A stretch of 64,000 bases of DNA. Origin: Lonicera japonica. Its lineage: Eukaryota > Streptophyta > Magnoliopsida > Dipsacales > Caprifoliaceae. A model generated the notes under the pieces. That model ran no database searches. It had not been told where the DNA came from and saw only the letters and a program-made list of their open reading frames with translations. Location: contig CM038471.1 of NCBI GenBank assembly GCA_021464415.1, positions 15,290,422 to 15,354,421 of the forward strand. Direction: 5' to 3'. The stretch's first letter is position 1, and every line of letters starts with the position of its first letter. The translations under genes were made by a program, and so were the position numbers. Below are positions 24,801-36,200 of the stretch, in pieces.

Positions 24801-25392
24801 AGTCTCTCCCTCACTCCCCTTGATGTTGTGTGTTCGAAAATGGGGGTATAGGGGTGTTAAATGGGTGAAACATGGGTTAAAAATGCTCAAAATTGATGTT
24901 CAGGTGAACCATGATCGATCATGAACCATTCTGGAACTCCTCTGGAGGACCATGATCGATCATGGCCTTCCATGATTGATCATGGAAGTCACTGCAGCAG
25001 CAAATGACTTTCTGAGCCCAAAACGGACCTCAAAATGGCTGAATCTTGACTCGGCCCAAACATGAACGTTATAGAGGGTATAAAAATGAAGACGAAGCCA
25101 TAAATGGAGAGTCATTTGGACATCGGATGAAAAAGTTATGGCCTCTCAAAGTTGACCAAAAATCGACTAATTGCCAAAAGTCGAAACACGCGATTATCGC
25201 CTCAGTTTCAATCCGAACCACTCGAATAATATAATGATCGCTCCCTCAAACTTAATATACCTAACATGACATGTTAGAAGTATCGGGTCAAATGCAAAGG
25301 GCTCGAAACCCAATGCTCGCACTATAACGGAGTTTAAGCCTTACCGGGCTTAAGAGAAGATTAACACGGGAAAAAGAACACAGGGTATTACA
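21892..25392 (-). mobile_element. Solo gypsy LTR D inside LTR E2
   Basis: The ends are TGTGACGCCCCG and GGGTATTACA. The target duplication GGCCC is perfect at 21887-21891 and 25393-25397. At 3.5 kb, with no primer site, gag or pol, it is a solo LTR in minus orientation. It is clearly related to LTR K (shared palindrome, shared GATCTCGG-type blocks) and to the LTRs of M. Confidence 0.9.
24910..24985. repeat. Palindrome array, CATGATCGATCATG core (LTR D)
   Basis: Three copies are present: CATGATCGATCATG (24910-24923), CCATGATCGATCATGG (24950-24965) and the one-mismatch CCATGATTGATCATGG (24970-24985). Confidence 0.92.
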
Positions 25393-26155
25393 GGCCCTGC
25401 TGCCGCGTGGTTGAAATGCCACAAAACGCAGACCCGGTTGTACGCTTGCATAGTGGTGAGATTTGTGAGATTTATGGCTCGGGTTTCATGAGATGAAAAT
25501 GTTAATTGTGCCATAGGATTTTATTTGATATTGCATATGAAATATTTACGGGTTTTGAAGTATTTGAACAAGGTGATAAAAGGGTTTCTTCCTAAACCAT
25601 TATATATATACATATATGAGAATGGTTTATCTTAAGTTACTATAAAGGATTTCTGAAACTTATTTTCATACTAAATTTTCTATATGATTCCCACTAAGTC
25701 CGTTTGACTCACCCCACCTATTTTCCAAATAGTTTATGTCTGCAGGTTCTACCAGGAAAGGGAAGAGGGAGGACGCATCTCTTAAATTGCCTCTGCACCA
25801 TTGCCTAGTTATGATCTTTCACGACAGTAGGATCATTGCTCATAGATTTTGTTAGTAGTATATATATAGTGTGCTATTGTTCGATCATATGTATTATGTG
25901 TGAAGTGTGTGTATTGTGGAGACTGAATCCTTGTATTTGGAACCTCGTTGGGGGCTAGTTGTTAAATTGTAGTAACTCTTTTACTTTTGTGGATGGATGC
26001 TATACTAGGGAAATCCTACTCATTGCCTAGAATGTGAATTTTCAAGTTTATTACAGGAATTTGGTTCATTTAACCTGCCGTTGGCGAGGGTACCCGTAAC
26101 AAATTGGGTCCCGGAGGAGAAATCCTCTTAACAGGATTTGGGGCGTTACACACTC

Positions 26156-27570
26156 ACCAAATGCACACAAGCCCATGCAGGCCACTTTAGCAAAATTCCC
26201 ACATGGGCCTAAGTCAACAAGCCAATTAAGTAGCCCAGCCCATTAGGCAAAGAAAGCCTTAAAAACCATTTTGTCAATTATAAAAATAGAGCAGCCGCAG
26301 CACTTAATTACATACAACCGTGCATAACTTATTTTTGAATCAGCCTTAATTAATTACATTAGCTTTGAAGCTAATCAAAGTAGACCAATCCCACTCGCCA
26401 AATGCACACAAGCCCATGCGGGCCACTCTAGCAAAAGCCCCACACGAGCCCAAGTCAATAAGCCAATAAAACAGCCTGCCCAGCAAGCTCCTATTCCCCA
26501 ACCCATTAGGCAAAGAAAGCCCTAGAAGCCATTTTGTCAATTATAAAAATAGAGCATCCATAGCACTCAATTACACATAGTTGTGCACAACTTTTGATAA
26601 AGAGCAACCACATTTTTCTTTATTTTCGTGCGCAATTTACGATAAAAACATGTGTAGCAATTAGTAGAGGAGAGCTTTATATCTTTTTTTATTTATTTAT
26701 TTTTCTTTTGTGCACGGTACTCAAAACTTGCGAGTGTTCCATTTGATTTTTTTTTCTTTTCCTTCTTCTACTGAGATCATTGTTTTCATTGTCTTGATTC
26801 ACTTTGGAGTGCAATTACTTCAGGATTATTTATTCTTCAATTTATTTGCACGTAGTCAAGTAAGTATTTTCTTAATTTATTTATATATGTATTTATTAAT
26901 TAAGTTTTGCGTTTCAATTACAAGCATGTCCGGCTAGGTTATTTTCTAGGGTTGAGGATGAGTATTTGATTGATTCTATTGCACATATTCATGCCAATTG
27001 ACTCTACCAATTTAATGCTTTAATGTTAAAAATAATTGTTCCTATTGGATGCTAGTTTCGATTGATAAAAAAATAAGATTGGATTCTCATTATAATTTGT
27101 TGGATTCAGTTTATGATTTGTTAAAAGCGGAAATAAATTGTGCTTTAACGGGTATAGTTAGTGTTTTGATCTTATACTCGTGTTTAGATATGGGAGAATT
27201 AACACTCATATTTTAAAAATTAATTGGGTTTCACTTAATTTATTTTTCACATCTAATAGAGTCGAGAGACCAAATTAGTGCGAGACAAAGAGTAGAGTTT
27301 GCTGGGCATTAATATTATGAACATGATATCAAATATATGTTTCCACCATCCTAGTATTTTATTAATTGATTATTTATTTTTTTGTGGATAAACCATCCCC
27401 CCCCCCCCCCCCCCCCCCCATTTTTTTTAAGGCAGATTAAGAATTAATTAGAATTAGGTAGTGAGATACGTAAGTTCCATCTGTCAAATCTATAGGGTTT
27501 GACCTCACTTTTGCTTAAGCTATACTAGTAACCAATTCGTGCACTTGTGAGTAATTAAAATATGCACAAC
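26156..27570 (+). mobile_element. LTR-like repeat E, copy 1, right part
   Basis: This continues the repeat interrupted at 7552: the rest of tandem unit 2, unit 3 (26337 to about 26590), then the body that matches 63210-63600. An ending near CACTTGTGAGTAATT..GCACAACA (about 27570) is plausible for a Tat/Athila-type LTR. The flanks do not give a clear target duplication, so the right boundary is uncertain. Confidence 0.55.
27397..27419 (+). repeat. Homopolymer run of 23 C
   Basis: Twenty-three consecutive cytosines lie inside repeat E copy 1 and are followed by an eight-base T run. The length is likely unstable, and the true count may differ from the assembly. Confidence 0.9.
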
Positions 27571-28769
27571 ATTCCCTGCTAGATTAATTATATGAGGTGG
27601 ATATATATACACATATGTTTAGGTGGGTGGTGGGTGTAGGTGGGTCTATGTAGGTTAAGGCTTTATGTGAATTCAAGCTTGGTTTTTATATATATACATG
27701 TAATATTAATCTGTTCGCTCATGCGCTACTAGAGGTTAATTATACAAAGCTTAGTTTATATATATATATATATTAAATAATATATCTGGCTGCTAGGTAG
27801 AAATTTTATAATGAAGTTTGTAATAAAGTTTGAGTAATTAATCAAATGAATTATTAGTAGGAAGTAGTACTCATATTGTTGGATTTCCCTCTTCCTTTTA
27901 TTTTCTTTGCTTGGCTGAGAACGGCTATGTCTTCTTTGTATGGTAATTGTGTAATAAAAATTCAAAGTACTTAAGGAATCATTGCTCTCAATTTACTGTG
28001 CCTTATACGCCACCATATTTTGCACATTACTTCTTTGCTTTGTGATTGGACTTATTGCTCTAAGATTATGTGTGAGACTTGTTATTAAACATGGCAATAT
28101 GCTATCAAATGAGCAGGGACAACACATCCCATATGTCTTGGCCAAGTAGCGTCCATCTGAGGCACATGGTTACTCGTACCATGGTTAAAAGCACTGAAAA
28201 CGAGGGGGTCACTCATACCATGGTTGAAAGCACCGAAACACGAGCATTTCTTTTACTTACTATACTTATTGGATAAGCGGGTTATATTATCATAGATATA
28301 TATGCCCTTAAGATTCATTTTGTTATCTGCGTGACACGGCTTTAATGTTTACATTATCATGGTTATATTTACATGCATTATGGGCATCGGTTGAATGATG
28401 TCAGAGTAGAGCTGGATTCATTTTTCCTACTATGCGTTGCTCACCCCCTCTCAGATTTTGTAGGCTTTCAGGAAGTATATGATGCTAGGCTTTCTTGAGA
28501 ATTTGAGAAGGACAAGATAGAGACTAACTCAATATTTCTATTAATTTCAATTGCTTTAGTTGTAGTTTTTAGCTAAGTTGATGAATTGTTTGTCTGGATT
28601 TAAAGAACTTTAGTTATGAGCTTATATTAGATATTTATGCTAGGATTATTTTATGATGCTAAGTGGCATGTGAATTTTAATAAATAGTGATGTTTTGGTG
28701 ATTATTTAAATAAAGGTTAGTTTAATTGGTATTTATTTATTTAGTCACACTAAATTTTAGGGTGTGACA
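27571..28769 (+). mobile_element. Probable 5' LTR end of host gypsy element H plus unassigned flank
   Basis: The last part ends TAGGGTGTGACA at 28769, immediately before a degenerate Met primer site and a gag reading frame. It must therefore include the end of the 5' LTR of H. The LTR start was not found. 27571-28000 is AT-rich with (TA)n runs and nothing recognisable. Confidence 0.55.
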
Positions 28770-28771
28770 AC

Positions 28772-28780
28772 TTGGTATCC
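28772..28780 (+). other. Degenerate primer-binding site of element H
   Basis: TTGGTATCC lies two bases after the LTR end. It matches the first eight bases of the Met-primer complement TTGGTATCA before diverging. Confidence 0.6.
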
Positions 28781-29004
28781 AAGGGTAAGCATACATTAAC
28801 CTACCGATTTGTGGGTGGTGGTGTCTTGTATTATTTAAGAGTACCCGCTAGGCTTTGATTACACTTGATTCTTGCATGATATAATAGGACTTGTTATTGT
28901 ATTTAATCCTCACAACCTTTGTTTGATAGATCATAGTTGGACGCAAAACCAATACATTCAACAATGCTGGAGTCCCACAAGTAAAGGTTAGCAACAACTT
29001 TATG

Positions 29005-29304
29005 TAGCTGTTCAAGCTATTGCAGCTGCTATCTACTAGGCACATGGACCTGATCCTCACCATTCCATTGCATTGACTCGTGAGATATGTAGACAAAATC
29101 CGCCTATGTTCAAAGGGGACTCAAATCCTTTAGCGGCAGAGAGTTGGCTCCAAAAGGTCAAAAAAAATCTGCATACCATGAAGGTTACTAGGAATGATGA
29201 TCGGGTTACATTGGTAGCATATCAATCCGAAAGGGAGGCCGATTAGTGGTGGACCATGACTAAGACCTCTTGGACAATTTGCCAATTGCAATTCAAGGAT
29301 TTAT
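29005..29304 (+). pseudogene. Element H gag, piece 1
   Basis: The frame reads QNPPMFKGDSNPLAAESWL and then KNLHTMKVTRNDDRV, the N-terminal capsid signature of Ty3/gypsy gag. In-frame TAG stops are visible before HGPDPHHS and after EREAD. The frame is cut at 29304 by solo LTR G and resumes at 42403 with LFLRKHFPNIVRDV once G and one TTTAT copy are removed. This confirms that G landed inside a gag gene. Confidence 0.85.
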
Positions 29305-29623
29305 TGTAACAACCCGCCTATAAAAGTAGGTGATTCTGGATGCTGTCCCTATATAACAACTAATACGATAAACGATATAATAAAATTTACTATACTAAAG
29401 TGTGGTATATTTAACAAAATTTCTACATGAAGTACGCATTTCCTCAAATGAAATTCAATCCTATTCAAAGTACTAAAAATCTTACGAACAACTTTTCAAT
29501 AAGTCTTAATCCAAGTATACAGTTTTTAAACTCCAAATGTCAAGGATAGCAAGTACGAAGTCTCCATGGTATGATAATTATACAGCCATAAAAAAGTCTT
29601 AAACAACTATCAAAGATACAATG

Positions 29624-31147
29624 TGTTAACCTAAAAGTCTTAATCTTATTTTGATAATAACAATAAATCAATCTTGTGTTATTTAACATGTTTCTTGATA
29701 TAAGTTTATAGTTTATTTACTTAGAAAATTAAGAATAGCACGATTGCTCAAAGTAAGCATGACTAGGACCATTCAATCCATATCTGATCAAGTCAAAAAA
29801 TCATTTGAATAGACAAGGAAGATATATCTCATCATATGCTATCAATGCATCTAATGAAGCACAAAATAACAAGGATTAAAAGTTTCAAGGCAAGAGTTGT
29901 AAGAGAAGGTCAATTTGAAGAAACAAATCGAATCATTCAAAGACTCGACTATTCGTTAATTGAGTGATTGCTTAGGATTAATATAAAGTTTCTTAATTAA
30001 TTGTTTATATAGCTCAAACATGAACATTCATCATAACTTGATTGAAAAACTATATTTTAATCAAAATCATTTCAAAAACATCATTCTTACAAAACCAGTT
30101 TTTGAAATAAGTTCATATTTAATTCAAATGAGCATATCTTGAGATCTCATGAAAATAGGTATCTTAGATATTTGGTTTTAACATCCTCAAAGCATCAACA
30201 TTGATTTTTGAGCAAAAGTCCAAAAATTGGGATTTTTTGCCTTATGGCCTGATGGACAACAGGGTCCATCATTCGATTGATTGCTTATGCTCAGTCGATT
30301 AAGACCTACTCATTTGGCTGATTAGCCTTGCTCAGTCGATTGATGGCCCATAATATAGCCGTTGAAAATATGACTTTTTGCCATTTTTGGTGCCAAACTT
30401 CTACCAAGCCTCAAAAACGGCTATATCACTTTTGGGACTATATATACACTATCTAAGACAAATTTTGGCCAACTTGAACACTTATACAAACTCGTCTTTC
30501 ATCTATTCAAAGTCAAGCTTTAGAATTGATCATAATCATTCATCTTTGAGCTATCCATTTGGTCAATCAAGATAACTCTAGTGTAAGCTTCAGATTGTAT
30601 CTATTACAACACTTGAAAGAGTTATTGTTAATTGGTGTGAATCATCAAACAATTAGTATTAAGTTTTGAGAGGTAAATCTCATAGGATAACAAGAAGATA
30701 AATTATTGTTTATTGATTGTGATAGGTAAATCTCACAAATTAGCAAGAGAGTATATCTTTTGGATATATTATGGTAAAGCAATATTTGTAAGAGTGTGTG
30801 AGACAACAACACTTGTAAAGGTTTGATCTTCACCCAGAAGAAGATTGGTTTTAGTGAAAATTTTTGGGGGACTAATCGAGTAAAGACGTATGGTCTAACA
30901 AACCGAACCAAGTGGACAAAATGTCTTGGTCTTTATTGGTATAATCTTTCTAACTCAAGCTCTTTATTTACTTGCTATATTTATTATTTGCTTGGTTGAA
31001 TTGCTTGCATTCCTTGATATATTTGTTTAGTTTGTTAAATTGTTTAAACATTTGTTTTATTCTTAAAACATTTTTGAAAAGTTTTTAATTCTACATTTAG
31101 TTTTAAAAACCTTATTCACCCCCTCTAGGTTTGACTTTCGACCAACA
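29624..31147 (+). mobile_element. Left LTR of the TR-GAG element
   Basis: It begins TGTTAACCTAAAAG and ends CGACCAACA, so the termini form a short inverted repeat (TGTT...AACA). A TATATATA box lies at 30439-30446. Upstream of it, at 30266-30350, are repeated AGTCGATT sites. Confidence 0.88.
30439..30446 (+). promoter_or_regulatory. TATA box of the left TR-GAG LTR
   Basis: TATATATA follows GGGAC and is followed by CACTATCTAAGAC. The right LTR has the same arrangement at 33830-33837. It is the likely RNA polymerase II promoter of the element. Confidence 0.6.
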
Positions 31148-31148
31148 A

Positions 31149-31161
31149 TTGGTATTAAAGG
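31149..31161 (+). other. Primer-binding site of the TR-GAG element
   Basis: TTGGTATTAAAGG begins one base after the left LTR. It is a mutated form of the Met-tRNA complement TTGGTATCAGAG. Confidence 0.65.
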
Positions 31162-31203
31162 TTGTACTATTGTTTTAATTTCACAATCTTAGAGTTTACG
31201 ATC

Positions 31204-32328
31204 ATGTCATATTATCAAGGAACTTGGCCTTCCCGAATGTGATTCTATTTATAGACTGCCATTTTTTGTTTGATGGCAAAAATTATATTTATTGGAAAAA
31301 TCATATGTGCACTTTTTTACAAGCTAGCGATTTTGAGCAATGGAGGGTTACACTTGTTGGACCTTATGAGATTACAAAAACCGATGAAAGGGGAAATGCT
31401 ATTCCCAAGTTAATATTCGAATACAATTAGCATGATATTAAGAAAATTCAATTAAATGCTAGAGCTTTAAATTCTTTACATTGTGCATTGATTATGGATG
31501 ATAACAACAAAATCTTTAGTTGCAAAACTGAAAAAGAGATTTAGAACAAGCTAGAGGTTTCCCATGAAGGAACCTCTCAAGTCAAGGAGGACAATATAAA
31601 TATACTTGTCCATGATTATGAATTATTTAAAATGGAGCCTAACGAATCTCTTATTTCCATGTGTATAGTAGATTCTCCATTATTACTAACGCCTTGGATC
31701 TTCTTGGCAAGACCTATTCCAATGTGAGGACAAGATACGAAAGATTCTTAGTATTATTCCTAATAAATGGCGACCTAAGGTGACAACCATATAAGAGGCC
31801 AAGAATATCAAGACCTTGAGCATGGATGAGCTATTGGGTTCATTAAAAATCTATGAGAAGGATTTGTAAAGAGAAGAAGGAGAAGAGAAAGCAAATCCAA
31901 TGAAAATATTTGCTTTATAGCCAAATTAAGGAAATGGTGGAAAAGGAGATGGAGACATGGCCCACGTCTCTAGGAAATTTGAAATATTTCTAGCAAAGAA
32001 GAAATTCTCTCAAGGGAAGCTCAACAACAATCCCTCATCCTCAAAAAACTTCCATGATAGATTCACTCTCCCAAAAGTTGATAATAAGGAAATTAAGTGC
32101 TTCCATTGTCAACAGCCGGGACATTACAAGTCAAATTGTCCAGTTAGAAGAATTGAGAAGAGAGAAAAGAAGGAAGAGTTGTACAAGAAATTGAAAGATG
32201 TTCTCAAAGGGCATTCAAGCAAATCGGAAGAAAATGAATCCGATATCGAGTTGAGTGATGAAGAGATGGCACATCTTGGCCTTATGGCAAAAGATGGAGA
32301 GGCATACAAATCTTGGCCTCATAGATGA
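31204..32328 (+). pseudogene. copia-type gag of the TR-GAG element
   Basis: The start at 31204 reads MSYYQGTWPSRM. FDGKNYIYWKNHMCTFLQA (about 31270-31328) is the DUF4219/UBN2 gag signature, and the zinc knuckle CFHCQQPGHYKSNC (CX2CX4HX4C) lies at about 32098-32139. A lysine/glutamate-rich tail follows. At least two frame changes and several stops break the gene, including a TGA in the opening frame at 31240-31242, a stop after LIFEYN at 31430 and others in the UBN2 half. Only the last 123 codons (31957-32328) are open. The protein would be the virus-like particle shell. Confidence 0.85.
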
Positions 32329-32653
32329 AGCACTCTTGGAGCTACCATTTTCTCTCTATGGCCTTGATCCTTTTTTGATGTTGCCAAAAGGGGGAGAAAA
32401 TGTGTGTTAGTGGTGATCAATGTTGGTAAGACTTTAATTGCTTTATGTCTTTAACATTGATACTTGTTTTCTTTTGAAAACTTTATTTAAGATCAAAAAT
32501 ATTTTATTGGTTTTAAAACTATCTCAAATACTTGCAATGCTTATAATAATAATTTATGTTATCTATGCATAAATTGAGGGGTAGCATATTCTATTTACTC
32601 ATGTGCTATTTATGCTTGTTATTGTAAACACACATTAATTTATTGTCATCATC

Positions 32654-32667
32654 AAAAAGGGGGAGAT
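32654..32667 (+). other. Polypurine tract of the TR-GAG element
   Basis: AAAAAGGGGGAGAT lies directly before the right LTR, as in many plant copia elements. Confidence 0.85.
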
Positions 32668-34539
32668 TTTTGACCTAAAGGTCTTAATCTTATTTTGATA
32701 ATAACAGTAAATCAATCATATGTTATTTAACATGTTTCTTGATATAAGTTTATAGTTTATTTACTTAGAAAATCAAGAATAGCATAATTGCTCAAAGGAA
32801 GCATGATAAGGATCATTCAATCCATATCTGATATGATCCGGTCTAGCTGCAGTTTCTATTCAACCATGGTGGTTTGTGGCATTCTAAATGATGATCCATA
32901 CCTGATGAATTACAAGGATAGAGCATGGAAATTCAAAAAGAATTCCATAGAATTTCAAGACTTCTATATTATTTCCTTAATTATTTAGGAGTTTATTTTA
33001 GTCGTCTTATTTTTATTATTCAATTAGGAATTAGATTAGTAGTTTCCTTTTTGAATAAGTTTCCTTATTATTTATTATTATTTTCCTTAGTGTTTTATTT
33101 ACTTAGAAAATCAAGAATAGCATAATTGCTCAAAGGAAGCATGATAAGGATCATTCAATCCATATCCAATCAAGCCAACAAAGCATTGGAATAGACAAGG
33201 AAGATGTATCTTATCATATGCTATCAATGCATCTCATGCAGCACAAAAGAACAAGGATCAAAAGCTTCAAGGTAAGAGTTGCAAGAGAAGATCAATTTGA
33301 GGAAACAAATCGAATCATTCAAAGACTCGACTATTCGGTAATTGAGTGTGTGCTTAGGATTAATGTAAAGTTTCTTAATTGATTGTTTATATAGCTCAAA
33401 CATGAACATGCATCATAACTTGATTGAAAAACTATATTTGAATCAAAATCATTTCAAAAACATCATTCTTACAAAGCCGGTTTTTAAAATAAATTCATAT
33501 TTAATTCAAACGAGTATATATTGAGCTCTCATGAAAATAGGTGTCTTAGATACTTGGTTTTAACATCCTCAAAGTATCAAAATTGATTTTAGAGCTAAAA
33601 TGCAAAAGTCTAAAAATTGGGATTTTTGGCCTTATGGCCTGATGGACAGCAGGGTCCATCAGTTGACTGATGGCTTATGCTCAGTCGACTAAGGCCCACT
33701 CAGTCGATTGATGAGCCTTGCTTAGTTGACTAATGGCCCAAAATATTGCCGTTGAAAATCTGACCTTTTTACCATTTTTGGTGCCAAACTTCTACCAAAC
33801 CTCAAAAACGTCTATATCACTTTTGGGACTATATATACACCATTTAAGACACATTTTGGCAATCTTGAACACTTATATAAACTCATCTTTCATCTATTCA
33901 AGGTCAAGCTTTAGAATCTATCATAATCATTCATCTTTGAGCTATCCATTTGATCAATCAAAATATCTAGTATAAGCTTCAAATTGTATTTATTACAACA
34001 CTTGAAAGTGTTATTGTTAATTGGTCTGAATCACCAAACAATTAGTATTCAATTGTGAGAGGTAAATCTCATAGGATAACAAGAAGGTATATTCTTGTCT
34101 AGTGACGTGATAGGTAAATCTCACAAATTAGCAAGAGAGTATATCTTGTGAAAATATTGTGGTAAAGCAATATTTGTAAGAGTGTGTGAGACAACAATAC
34201 TTGTAAAGGTTTGATCTTCACTCGGAAGAAGATTGGTTTTAGTGAAAATTCTCGAGGAACTAAACGAGCGCGGATGTATGGTCTAACAAACCGAACCATG
34301 TAGACAAAACATCTTGGTCTTTATTGGTTTAATCTTTCCAACCCAAGCTCTTTATTTACTTATTATATTTATTATCTGTTTAGTTGAATTGCTTGCATTC
34401 CTTGATATATTTGTTTAGTTAGTTAAATTGCTTAAACATTTGTTTTATTCTTAAAACATTTTTGAAAATTTTTTAATTCCGCATTTAGTTTCAAAAACCC
34501 TATTCACCCCCTCCCTCCAGGGTTAATTTCCGACCAACA
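32668..34539 (+). mobile_element. Right LTR of the TR-GAG element, with insertion
   Basis: It matches the left LTR apart from about 338 extra bases. Its final 999 bp (33541-34539) form the first part of the 2.66-kb tandem unit. The terminal TG has decayed to TT. The end CGACCAACA is intact and is followed by TSD CAATG. Confidence 0.88.
32756..33166 (+). repeat. 73-bp direct repeat flanking a 265-bp insert in the right LTR
   Basis: 32756-32828 is repeated at 33094-33166 almost exactly (TTTATTTACTTAGAAAATC... to CCATATC). The 265 bp between them are absent from the left LTR and look like a piece of another retroelement LTR or leader (TAGGAGTTTATTTTAGTCG). A 73-bp duplication is far too long for transposase or integrase. 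Template switching or repair synthesis is more likely. Confidence 0.8.
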
Positions 34540-35095
34540 CAATGAAATACTTAATAAAATAACAAAGTTGATTCGACTTCCAGGGTATCAAAGATGTTCT
34601 AAGAAATACTCGGACCTGTCTCATGACCTCTACCCAAAACCTGTTTAGTACCTAAAAAGGAAAGATGAGGGAATGAGCCAAACTGGCTCAGGGGGAACTA
34701 TGGGGAAAGGGAAATGCAATACAAAAATATAATAAATAAAGAAATGAGGAACTCAAAAAGTAATGCACAATACCGAATTTACATTAAAATTTCAAAATTT
34801 GTTGTCAGTCCGCCCTAGCACACTAGCCTACCTCACGACTTGCCATAAATATGTACAATAATCCAACCACCACCACCTCCTCCTCCTCCTCCTCGACCTA
34901 ATGCCGGTACTAGACATAAATACATATCACATAAGCACCCCATCTTACCATGGGTCAGTGCACTGTTAACCAAATTTAATAAGCAACCCATTTTATCATG
35001 GACCGGTGCAATATATATAAATATATATAACTCATGCATTTCTATAGGGTTGTCGATATGGTCTCAACAAAATGTCCGCCGTCATTCATATCTTG

Positions 35096-35143
<48 letters not shown>
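35096..35143 (+). repeat. GTA microsatellite, copy 1 (16 units)
   Basis: Orthologous tracts in the other tandem copies have about 15 units (37758-37803) and 9 units (40410-40436). The copies have therefore diverged independently and are not a simple assembly echo. Confidence 0.85.
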
Positions 35144-35146
<3 letters not shown>

Positions 35147-36081
35147 CTCAGGGAAATTTTTATAAAACTAACAAGTGTATCCCATGTGATCCTAATAATG
35201 TTATCCACTAGATATAGGTTATCACATGCTTAAATAATTATAAAGTTTACCTTTAATACAATTCATGGATTAATTACACAATTTCCCACTTTAAAGCTAA
35301 AATTTAGTAGAATAACACTTTTCTTTTATAATCATGTTATTATATAGAAAATGTCCAATAATAAAACCATCAATAATAATAAAACATAATCTAAAATCTC
35401 ATATTTTCCATGAATTTATAATTGTCTTAGTCAAAATTTCTCAATTTCTACAATTTAGGAAAAACTAGTAAGAGAAGTACCCTCTAATAACCTTATTGAA
35501 CGCCTCATGCATTTTTAACCTCAAGGTTAAATATGATTTTAAGATGATTAATATTTTCGAATTTGGTAAATTTTGATGAAAATTATATTATTAAACATGC
35601 ATGCGACGATTTTAGCGATTTCGGTACCAAAATCTCAAAACAACCCATAAATACCAATATTTACTACAACCAACCCTTAATTCCATCATCAACAACTCAT
35701 ATAATAACTAACAACATGCTCAGATTATATATATCAAGCATAAACCACTGGCATGCAAAGAAAAGTAAGATTTTAGTACCAATAACTGGTATTACTACTC
35801 ATACAACAATCTCCAAACAAAGAATAAAGAAATGAGGGGAAGTTCCTACCTTAGTAACCTATAGATAGAAATTGATAACTCCTAATAGACCACCTATTGC
35901 AACCGAATGAGGAAACCAACCCCGAAATTGGATTCACCACGAGAAAAGCTAGTAATGAAATCCGAGATTTCAGGTCAAAATCCTTGAATTTAAACTATGA
36001 AACCTACATATTTCTCCTTCAATCACACACTCTCTCTTTAGAATTGTGGAGCTTGAAAATGGACTGAAATGGAGGTGGAAG

Positions 36082-36198
36082 TGTGACACCCTGCGAGCGA
36101 GGAGTACTCCCTTGGGTGGAGGAATTGTAGCTCAAAAGAGGGCATCCCACATCGGAAGATGGGGGATCCTTGGAGACCCATATAAGTAAAGAAATGAT
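36082..36198 (+). mobile_element. Truncated Cassandra LTR, tandem copy 1
   Basis: It begins TGTGACACCCTGCGAGCG and stops after ATAAGTAAAGAAATGA where the next tandem unit starts. It lacks the 5S-like part. A second truncated copy lies at 38741-38853. Confidence 0.85.
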
Positions 36199-36200
36199 AA

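Larger units (their letters stand above)
7553..26150 (+). mobile_element. Solo LTR E2, split by later insertions
   Basis: It begins TATAATACCCC (TG decayed to TA) and ends GGGGCGTTACA. The flanking target duplication CACTC is identical at 7548-7552 and 26151-26155. The real LTR is about 2.25 kb in three pieces: 7553-8205, 21053-21891 and 25398-26150. The interruptions are element F and solo LTR D. No internal coding region belongs to it, so it is a solo LTR left by LTR-LTR recombination. Confidence 0.88.
29624..34539 (+). mobile_element. Ty1/copia-type gag-only (TR-GAG) element
   Basis: This is a complete 4.9-kb element with target duplication CAATG on both sides (29619-29623 and 34540-34544). 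It has LTRs of 1524 and 1872 bp, a Met-type primer site, one degraded gag and a polypurine tract, but no protease, integrase, reverse transcriptase or RNase H. That matches the plant class called TR-GAG, which depends on enzymes from other elements. The longer right LTR is explained by an insertion at about 32829-33166. Confidence 0.88.
33541..36200 (+). repeat. 2.66-kb tandem unit, copy 1
   Basis: The unit contains the last 999 bp of the TR-GAG LTR, its CAATG flank, about 1.5 kb of solo LTR G and the first 117 bp of a Cassandra LTR (from 36082). It then restarts at GTGTCTTAGATACTTGG. It carries 16 GTA repeats at about 35096-35143. The short open frames inside recur in every copy only because the DNA is repeated, and they cross LTR boundaries. 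Confidence 0.95.

Noticed and set aside
34833..35039. A glycine-rich protein frame on the minus strand.
   Set aside because: The glycine run is only the CCT/ACC microsatellite read in reverse, and it varies with repeat number between tandem copies.
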